In this document: piece by piece, positions 6,062 through 11,498 of the stretch
Layout of the letters: every line of letters begins with the position of its first letter
Position numbering within the stretch: the stretch's first letter is position 1
Assembly: GCA_944385455.1 (NCBI GenBank)
Contig: CALWXI010000157.1
Coordinates: 1-11,498 of the forward strand
DNA: 11,498 nucleotides
Direction of reading: 5' to 3'
Origin: an uncultured Oscillospiraceae bacterium
GTDB taxonomy: Bacteria > Bacillota > Clostridia > Oscillospirales > Oscillospiraceae
Program-made: the position numbers and the translations under genes
The notes under the pieces: generated by a model
What the model saw: the letters and a program-made list of their open reading frames with translations, nothing else
The model's database searches: none
Told to the model about the DNA's origin: nothing

Positions 6062-7959
6062 TAGAATTTGACGCTGGACAATTCGATATTGCGGTGGTGG
6101 GCGCCGGCCACGCCGGCATTGAGGCCGCCCTGGCAGCGGCCCGCCTGGGGCTTTCCACCGTGATCTTCACCATCAACCTGGATGCAGTGGGCAACTTGCC
6201 CTGCAATCCCGCCATCGGCGGAACCGCCAAGGGCCATCTGGTGAGGGAACTGGACGCTCTGGGAGGCGAGATGGCCAAGGCCGCGGACGAGTGCTGCATC
6301 CAGTACCGCCTGCTCAACCGCGGCAAGGGCCCTGCGGTGTGGAGCCTCCGGGCCCAGGCGGACCGCCGGAAGTATCAGGAGCGGATGAAGCGCGCCCTGG
6401 AAGATCAGCCGGGCCTTACCGTCCGCCAGGGCGAGGTGGTGGACATCCGGACAACGGGCGGCGCCGTCTCCGGCGTGGTGCTCTCCACCGGCGCGGTATT
6501 CTCCGCCCGGGCGGTGATCCTGGCCACCGGAACCTACCTCGCCGGCCGGACCATTGTGGGCGAGTGCGTGGAGGACTCCGGTCCCGACGGGATGCATGCC
6601 GCCCGGCGATTGACAGGGAGCCTGCTCCGGCTGGGCCTGCCCCTGCGCCGGTTCAAGACCGGAACTCCGCCCCGGGTCCACGCCGCCACGGTGGACTTTG
6701 ATGAAATGGAGATCCAGCACGGTGATGAGCTGCCGCTGCCGTTTTCCTACTCCACCTCACAGCCGCCGAAAAACCAGGCGGTGTGCTATCTCACCTGGAC
6801 CACCGAGGAGACCCGGCGCATCGTCCGGGAAAACCTGGACCGGGCGCCCATGTACTCCGGCGTCATCGAGGGCGTGGGCCCCCGGTACTGTCCCTCCTTT
6901 GAGACAAAGATCGTCCGCTTCCCGGACAAGCTCCGCCATCAGCTCTTTGTGGAGCCCATGGGGCTCAATACCCGGGAGCTGTACATTCAGGGCTTCTCCT
7001 CCTCCATGCCGGAGGAGGTACAGCTCCAGATGCTTCACAGCGTGCCGGGGCTGCGCCGGGCGGTGATGACCCGTCCCGCCTATGCCATCGAATACGACTG
7101 CATCGACCCTCTGGCCCTGCGGCCCACCCTGGAGTGCAAGACCGTGCCCGGACTCTACGGCGCGGGACAATTCAACGGCTCCTCCGGCTACGAGGAAGCG
7201 GCGGTCCAGGGCTTCATGGCCGGCGTCAACGCCGCCCGGAAGCTCCGGGGACAGGATCCCTTCCTGCTCTCCCGCAGCGAAAGCTACATCGGCACCCTCA
7301 TCGACGACCTGGTCACCAAGGGCACCAACGAGCCCTACCGGATGATGACCTCCCGCAGCGAGTACCGCCTGCTGCTGCGCCAGGACAACGCCGACCAGCG
7401 TCTCACCCGCCGGGGCTGGGAGATCGGCCTGGTGTCCCGGGAGCGGCTGGAAGCCGTGGAGGAGAAATACGCCGCGGTGGACCGGGAGATCCGCCGCCTG
7501 GCCCACACCGGCGCCGCCCCTTCTCCCGCGCTTTCCGCCCTGCTGGCGGAGAAGGGCACCGCCGACGCCCCGGACGGCGCCCCGCTCCTGGCTCTGCTGC
7601 GCCGCCCCCAGCTCCACTATGCCGATCTGGCTCCCTTTGATCCGGAGCGCCCCGTCCTATCTCCCGACGCGGCGGAACAGGTGGAGATCCGGATAAAGTA
7701 CGAGGGCTATATTCAGCGCCAGCAGCGTCAGGTGGAGGACTTCCGGCGGATGGAGGCCCGCCGCCTGCCGCCGGATCTGGACTATGCCTCCATTCAGGGG
7801 CTGCGGCTGGAGGCCCGGGAGAAGCTGGCCGCCGTGCGCCCCCTGGACCTGGGACAGGCGGGGCGCATTTCCGGCGTCTCACCCGCCGACATCGCCGCAC
7901 TGATGATCTGGCTGGAACATGCCGCCCGCCGCGCCCCGCGCGGGGACGCCCTCACATAA
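6058..7959 (+). CDS. mnmG: tRNA uridine-5-carboxymethylaminomethyl(34) synthesis enzyme MnmG
   Basis: With MnmE, this FAD enzyme builds the (carboxymethyl)aminomethyl group on wobble uridine 34 of tRNAs reading NNA/NNG codons. The 633-residue length is normal. The dinucleotide-binding loop VVGAGHAGIEA spans residues 13-23. The signature NPAIGGTAKGHLVRELDALGGEM (residues 50-72) directly follows Cys49. The second catalytic cysteine is Cys278 in RYCPSFETKIVRFPDK. These correspond to the two conserved cysteines of the E. coli enzyme. C-terminal motifs YMTSRSEYR-like (MMTSRSEYRLLLRQDNAD) and YEGYIQRQ, which bind tRNA and MnmE, are present. Translation is coupled to the upstream phosphoesterase by a 4-nt overlap, with GAGGT just before the ATG. 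The usual neighbours mnmE and rsmG are not adjacent. Confidence 0.97.
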   Translation: MIEFDAGQFDIAVVGAGHAGIEAALAAARLGLSTVIFTINLDAVGNLPCNPAIGGTAKGHLVRELDALGGEMAKAADECCIQYRLLNRGKGPAVWSLRAQADRRKYQERMKRALEDQPGLTVRQGEVVDIRTTGGAVSGVVLSTGAVFSARAVILATGTYLAGRTIVGECVEDSGPDGMHAARRLTGSLLRLGLPLRRFKTGTPPRVHAATVDFDEMEIQHGDELPLPFSYSTSQPPKNQAVCYLTWTTEETRRIVRENLDRAPMYSGVIEGVGPRYCPSFETKIVRFPDKLRHQLFVEPMGLNTRELYIQGFSSSMPEEVQLQMLHSVPGLRRAVMTRPAYAIEYDCIDPLALRPTLECKTVPGLYGAGQFNGSSGYEEAAVQGFMAGVNAARKLRGQDPFLLSRSESYIGTLIDDLVTKGTNEPYRMMTSRSEYRLLLRQDNADQRLTRRGWEIGLVSRERLEAVEEKYAAVDREIRRLAHTGAAPSPALSALLAEKGTADAPDGAPLLALLRRPQLHYADLAPFDPERPVLSPDAAEQVEIRIKYEGYIQRQQRQVEDFRRMEARRLPPDLDYASIQGLRLEAREKLAAVRPLDLGQAGRISGVSPADIAALMIWLEHAARRAPRGDALT

Positions 7960-7977
7960 CGAAGGAGGACCCCTCTG

Positions 7978-8646
7978 ATGCTCATTGATCTCACCCATAC
8001 CATCGTCCCGGACATGCCCATGGCCCCCGGCTCCGAGCCCCTGGCTCTGGCCGCCACCGGCTCCCTCACCCGCACCGGTTCCCGGGACACCCTGCTGACC
8101 CTGCCCTCTCACACCGGCACCCACATGGACGCCCCCGCTCACCTGCTGCGGGAGGGTTCGTCTCTGGACGTGCTGCCGGTATCCCAGTTCTGCGGTCGGG
8201 CCGTGGTGCTGGACGTAACAGACCTGACCGGCGCCGCCATCACCGCCGACTGGCTCCGTGCCCAGAACGGTCTCCTCCACACGGCGGACTTCGTCCTTTT
8301 CTACACCGGCTGGGAGACCCGCTGGGGAAGCGGCGCCTACTTTGCCCCGGGCTTCAGTGTGCCTGACGAGGAGGGTGCCCGGTATCTGGTCTCCTGCGGA
8401 CTCAAGGGCGTGGGCACCGACGCCTGGAGCGTGGACGCCCCGGACCGTCCGAACCGCCCTGTCCACAGGGCGCTGCTGGGCGGCGGACTGGTGATCCTGG
8501 AAAGCCTGTGCCTGCGGAAGGTGGCTCCCCGGCAGGCTTTCCAGCTCATTGCCCTGCCTTTGAAATTTGAAAATGCCGACGGCGCCCCTGTCCGGGCCGT
8601 GGCGGACTTTCGGGACACGTCCGGAAAGGAGATGGATCAGCCGTGA
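7978..8646 (+). CDS. Cyclase family / kynurenine-formamidase-like metal hydrolase
   Basis: This 222-residue protein belongs to the family of arylformamidases and related metal-dependent amide or ester hydrolases. The hallmark metal-binding motif HTGTHMDAPAH runs from His45 through His49 and Asp51 to His55. The C-terminal half carries GVGTDAWSVDAP, PVHRALLGGG and ILESL, which supply the conserved Asp, His and Glu of the active site, so the enzyme looks intact. Kynurenine is an unlikely substrate here because no tryptophan-catabolic genes are nearby. The real substrate is unknown. AAGGAGG (7963-7969) lies 8 nt before the ATG, 18 nt after mnmG. The stop codon overlaps the GTG start of the murT-like gene (GTGA), so the two are translationally coupled and probably act in one process. 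Confidence 0.88.
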   Translation: MLIDLTHTIVPDMPMAPGSEPLALAATGSLTRTGSRDTLLTLPSHTGTHMDAPAHLLREGSSLDVLPVSQFCGRAVVLDVTDLTGAAITADWLRAQNGLLHTADFVLFYTGWETRWGSGAYFAPGFSVPDEEGARYLVSCGLKGVGTDAWSVDAPDRPNRPVHRALLGGGLVILESLCLRKVAPRQAFQLIALPLKFENADGAPVRAVADFRDTSGKEMDQP

Positions 8647-9983
8647 GAACGTTTCTTGCCATCGTGGTGTGCAAGCTGCTCCGCGTGATCGGGAAGCTGG
8701 TGGGCAAGGGCAGCTCCCTGCCCGGCCAGGTCGCCCTGCGGCTCTGTCCCGACGTTCTGGCCCGGGTGCGCCTGCCCCGGCACATCATCGCCGTCACCGG
8801 CTCCAACGGCAAAACCTCCACAGTGGAGATGATCGCCGCCATCCTTCGCGCCGACGGACGCACCGTGATCTACAACGCCGAGGGCTCCAACCAGATCGAA
8901 GGCGTCACCACCCTGGTGCTCTCCAATGCCTCCCTCACCGGCCATGTCCGGGGAGACGTGCTGCTCATTGAATCCGACGAGCGCTATGCCGCCCGCACCT
9001 TCCGCTTTTTCCATCCCACCCAGTTCGTCGTCACGAATCTCTACCGGGACCAGCTCACCCGCAACGGCCATCCCGAGTGGGTCTACGACGCCATCCTTCC
9101 CGCTCTGCATCCCGACACCCAGCTGATCCTCAACGCCGACGACCCTCTCTCCAGCTGCTTCGGCCGGGACCGGAAGAACGTGGTGTGGTTCGGCCTGGAC
9201 CGCTGGGCAGGATCTTCCGACGCCCCCGGCGGCGTCTATCATGACGGCGCCTGCTGCCCCGTGTGCCACGGCCCCATGGTCTATGACTACGTCCACTACA
9301 ACCACATCGGAGCCTACCGCTGCACCGTCTGCGGCCATCACCGCCCCCAGCCCGACTTTGCCGCCGTGGATCTGGACCTGGAGCACGGCGTGCTGACCCT
9401 GGGCGAAGGCGCCGCCATCCAGCTGGCCTTCCGCAGCATCTACAACGTCTACAACATCCTGGCCGCCTATGCCGTGTGCCGCACCTGCGGCGTGACGGCG
9501 GATACGGCCGCCGGCGTCATCAGCAGCTATGTGCTGAAAAACGGCCGGATGCAGACCTTCACTCTGGGCGGCCATCACGGCACGCTCTTGACCAGCAAGC
9601 ACGAAAATTCCATCGCCTACGACACGAATCTGCGCTATATCCGCCAGCAGGCGGAAACTCCCTGTGTGGTGCTGGTGATCGTGGACGCGGTGAGCCGGAA
9701 GTATTTCACCAGTGAGACCAGCTGGCTGTGGGACATCGACTTCGATCAGCTGGACTGCCCCCGGGTGCGGCAGGTGATCCTGGCTGGACGGTACTGCAAC
9801 GATCTGGCGGAGCGGTTCTCTTTCACCGGCCTCCCCGCGGAAAAGCTGCAGGTCTGTTCCACCGTCCGGGAGGCCTGCGGGCTGCTGCTGACGGAGGACA
9901 GCGGCGAGGACCTGTATGTAGTCACCTGCTTTTCTGTCCGGGACAAGCTGCAGGACCTGCCGGACGTGAAGAAGGAGGCCTGA
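8643..9983 (+). CDS. murT: MurT-like Mur ligase with diverged C-terminal (DUF1727-like) domain
   Basis: MurT is the ligase half of the MurT-GatD complex that amidates the D-glutamate of lipid II to isoglutamine on the inner membrane face. The 446-residue protein has a hydrophobic start, the ATP loop GSNGKTST (Gly53-Lys57-Thr58), the GSNQIEGVTT segment, TNLYRDQL, and an inserted zinc ribbon (Cys205/Cys208 and Cys227/Cys230) within YNHIGAYRCTVCGHHRPQPD, a hallmark of MurT. The C-terminal domain keeps SWLWDIDF (Asp364, Asp366) and NGRMQTF. It lacks the usual lysine-asparagine-proline and NDxxADG motifs, having TSKHENSIAYDTN and VDAVSRKYF instead. Either it is a diverged paralogue or a lineage variant. 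It starts at GTG overlapping the cyclase stop, and its stop is 3 nt before the gatD-like start. The family is certain; lipid II amidation is not. Confidence 0.87.
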   Translation: MRTFLAIVVCKLLRVIGKLVGKGSSLPGQVALRLCPDVLARVRLPRHIIAVTGSNGKTSTVEMIAAILRADGRTVIYNAEGSNQIEGVTTLVLSNASLTGHVRGDVLLIESDERYAARTFRFFHPTQFVVTNLYRDQLTRNGHPEWVYDAILPALHPDTQLILNADDPLSSCFGRDRKNVVWFGLDRWAGSSDAPGGVYHDGACCPVCHGPMVYDYVHYNHIGAYRCTVCGHHRPQPDFAAVDLDLEHGVLTLGEGAAIQLAFRSIYNVYNILAAYAVCRTCGVTADTAAGVISSYVLKNGRMQTFTLGGHHGTLLTSKHENSIAYDTNLRYIRQQAETPCVVLVIVDAVSRKYFTSETSWLWDIDFDQLDCPRVRQVILAGRYCNDLAERFSFTGLPAEKLQVCSTVREACGLLLTEDSGEDLYVVTCFSVRDKLQDLPDVKKEA

Positions 9984-9986
9984 GCC

Positions 9987-10724
9987 ATGGAATTCCGTTT
10001 CGTGCACTTTTATCCCGATCTTATGAACCTCTACGGCAGCTACGCCAATCTCTCGGTCCTGCGCCGCCGGCTGGAGGCCGCGGGCCACGCCGTCCGGGTG
10101 GACCGTGTGGAGCCGGGCGCTCCGGCGGGAGATCTCTCAGATGCCGATTTCCTCTTTATGGGCGCCGGCACGGAGCGGCGCCAAAAAGCCGCTCTGGCGG
10201 ACTTTCTCCGGTACGGCGACCAGGTGCGGACCGCCGCTGAGAGCGGAACGCCCATGCTCTTTGCCGGCACCGCCATGGAACTGCTGGGCGCTTCCATCAC
10301 CGACGCCGACGGCACGGTCTTTCCCGCCCTGGGCCTGGCGGCCTTCACCTCCGTCCAGGGCCGTACCCGCTTCGTGGAGGATGTATACGGCAGCACGGAC
10401 CTCTTTCCCGAAGCGGTGGTGGGCTTCATGAACAAATGCAGCCGCATTGAGGGAGTGGAGACGCCTCTGCTGACCCAGGTGGTGATGGGCTGGGGCAACA
10501 CCGGCCAACGGACGCCGGAGGGCTTCCACCGCGGCAATGTGTTCGCCTCGGAGCTCACCGGTCCGCTGCTGGTGAAAAACCCCCGGCTGCTGGATGAAGT
10601 GGCAGGGATCCTCTGCCGGCGCCGGGGCCTGTCCCTTCCTCCGGCGGGCGAGGAGGGAAGATGGGCCGCGGCGGGCTATGCCGTCACGGCGGAGCAGCTG
10701 CGGCTGCGCAGCGAGAAGCGCTGA
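9987..10724 (+). CDS. gatD: GatD-like amidotransferase homologue lacking catalytic Cys and His
   Basis: GatD is the class I glutaminase that hydrolyses glutamine and passes ammonia to MurT. This 245-residue protein follows the family throughout: FYPDLMNLYGSYANLSVLRRRL at the start, MGAGTERRQ at the first loop, TPMLFAGTAMELLG at the nucleophile elbow, GFMNKCSRI, and GWGNTGQRTPEGFHRGNVFASELTGPLLVKNP. At the elbow, where the family has CGGYQLLG, this protein has GTAMELLG. The nucleophile cysteine is therefore Gly94. In the family's LHGPLL motif it has LTGPLL, so the catalytic histidine is Thr191. The reading frame is otherwise clean, with an AAGGAGG site 8 nt before the ATG, so this is not a decaying pseudogene. 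It should be inactive as a conventional glutaminase. It may serve as a structural or ammonia-channel partner, or the pair may use another nitrogen donor. Confidence 0.87.
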   Translation: MEFRFVHFYPDLMNLYGSYANLSVLRRRLEAAGHAVRVDRVEPGAPAGDLSDADFLFMGAGTERRQKAALADFLRYGDQVRTAAESGTPMLFAGTAMELLGASITDADGTVFPALGLAAFTSVQGRTRFVEDVYGSTDLFPEAVVGFMNKCSRIEGVETPLLTQVVMGWGNTGQRTPEGFHRGNVFASELTGPLLVKNPRLLDEVAGILCRRRGLSLPPAGEEGRWAAAGYAVTAEQLRLRSEKR

Positions 10725-10773
10725 TCTGAAAATCCCGGCCCGCGTCTGCGGCACGGTTTGAAAGAGCCTTGCG

Positions 10774-10821
10774 ACAGCACCCCCGCACAGGAAGCTGCTT
10801 CCTGTGCGGGGGTGCTGTTTT
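10774..10821 (+). terminator. Terminator of the right-hand operon, 21-bp perfect hairpin
   Basis: Arms 10774-10794 and 10798-10818 are perfectly complementary over 21 bp around a CTG loop, ending in a short T-run (10818-10821) on the plus strand. It lies 49 nt after the gatD-like stop and between convergent genes. No T-run follows on the minus strand, though so stable a hairpin might also stop or protect transcripts of the convergent permease gene. Confidence 0.85.
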
Positions 10822-10862
10822 GTGGAGCAAATCCGCTCCCGCAGCATGGCCGGTGCTGTCTC

Positions 10863-11498
10863 TCACTCCAGATTCAGGCGGTTCTTCAGGAAATACACCG
10901 TGACCGCATAGAACAACGCGCCGTACACAGCGAGCACCGCAGCCATCAGTCCAATGCCGGCATGAATACCGGCCATACCGCTGAGCTGGATGTTCAGTCC
11001 CAGCAGGAAATAGTGAAGAGGTCCCTCGTCCAGCAGCACGATCAGCAGTGTGCCCGCCAGCTGACTGGCAAACTGGAACACGAAAAAGAACACCACGGAC
11101 CAGGCGATCTTGTGGGCGGAAAAGCTGTAGCCCACCGCCATGGACGCATAGAACTGCAGCGCAAAGGCCACGCAGGCCAGAAACACCAGGATCAGCAGTT
11201 CCAGCACGATGGCGGTGCCGTTGAGGGCATAGTAAGCGGTGAGTTCCCGGAACATCTGCCCCAGCCCCCGCACAATATCCCCCACCAGACCCGCCCGGTA
11301 GCCCAGGATCAGAAAGGACAGCATCACCACCGCGCCGGTGGCCAGATACCACACCGAGGTCACGATGAGCTTGCTCCACACGTGCTGATGTACCGACACC
11401 GGCAGGGTAAACATCACATAGCCCTCGTCTCCCAGAAGATTCCGGTAAAACCGCTGGAGCATCAGGAAAAAGCACACGAAGCAAACGCCCATCACCGC
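10863..11498 (-). CDS. ABC-2-type transporter membrane permease (5' end beyond window)
   Basis: At least 211 residues of a polytopic membrane protein are visible; the frame stays open to the window edge, so the true start lies outside. Five to six hydrophobic segments are recognisable (for example around VWYLATGAVVMLSFLILGY, IVLELLILVFLACVAFAL, WSVVFFFVFQFA, HAGIGLMAAVLAVYGALFYAVTVYFL). A loop near the visible start reads DEGYVMFTLPVSVHQHVWSKLI. This glycine-tyrosine-leucine/methionine-phenylalanine-threonine-leucine-proline-valine loop is characteristic of Firmicute ABC-2 permeases that are encoded next to an ATPase gene. The ATPase would be expected upstream, outside the window. The substrate cannot be told from this part; family members export peptides or confer antimicrobial-peptide resistance. 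Confidence 0.82.
   Translation of the reverse strand, partial: AVMGVCFVCFFLMLQRFYRNLLGDEGYVMFTLPVSVHQHVWSKLIVTSVWYLATGAVVMLSFLILGYRAGLVGDIVRGLGQMFRELTAYYALNGTAIVLELLILVFLACVAFALQFYASMAVGYSFSAHKIAWSVVFFFVFQFASQLAGTLLIVLLDEGPLHYFLLGLNIQLSGMAGIHAGIGLMAAVLAVYGALFYAVTVYFLKNRLNLE

Noticed and set aside
8637..10088. A 483-codon minus-strand open frame opposite the murT-like gene
   Set aside because: It is rich in Gly, Ala, Val, His and Gln with no family motifs, lies entirely against two confident genes, and is explained by codon third-position GC bias.
9987..10724. The GatD-like gene as a pseudogene
   Set aside because: The frame is intact at normal family length, with a good ribosome binding site and tight coupling to its partner. 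The substitutions are confined to key positions rather than spread as decay.
10774..10818. The 21-bp inverted repeat as an insertion-sequence end or attachment site
   Set aside because: The arms are only 3 nt apart, end in a T-run and sit between convergent genes, so a terminator explains it fully.

Overview
This window looks like chromosomal DNA of a GC-rich, low-oxygen Firmicute, most likely a clostridial relative in the Oscillospiraceae group. The evidence is a T-box riboswitch, strong AGGAGG ribosome binding sites, consensus sigma-A promoters, a MurT/GatD-type gene pair and heavily GC-biased codon third positions. The taxonomic placement is inference from style, not from a database match. 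No rRNA, tRNA, CRISPR array, insertion sequence or prophage gene was seen.

Left part (1-4629, minus strand). The window opens inside leuA (2-isopropylmalate synthase; its 5' end is present). leuA is preceded by its own promoter and a complete T-box leader whose probable specifier is a leucine codon. Next is a ppx-ppk1 polyphosphate operon, with ppx first and ppk1 starting at a GTG inside the end of ppx. Upstream of that lies a monocistronic lipoprotein gene with its own terminator.

Middle (4750-5200). A very short minus-strand gene encodes a 26-residue peptide. It has a near-consensus extended -10 promoter, an AAAGGAGG ribosome binding site and a strong intrinsic terminator. I do not recognise the peptide. 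A plus-strand extended -10 promoter lies next to it and drives the right-hand operon.

Right part (5201-10724, plus strand). Five tightly packed genes form one apparent operon: a membrane-anchored metallophosphoesterase, mnmG (tRNA wobble-uridine modification), a cyclase/kynurenine-formamidase-like metal amidohydrolase, a MurT-like Mur ligase and a GatD-like amidotransferase. Junctions are 4-nt overlaps or gaps of 3 to 18 nt. A 21-bp perfect hairpin ends the unit. The last gene (minus strand, cut by the window edge) is an ABC-2-type membrane permease.

The most unusual observation is the MurT/GatD-like pair. The GatD-like protein has glycine where the catalytic nucleophile cysteine should be and threonine where the catalytic histidine should be. 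The C-terminal domain of its MurT-like partner is also strongly diverged. The pair is translationally coupled to an intact metal amidohydrolase. It may be a repurposed amidation or ligation system rather than the standard lipid II amidating enzyme. The second candidate for novelty is the 26-residue peptide gene.
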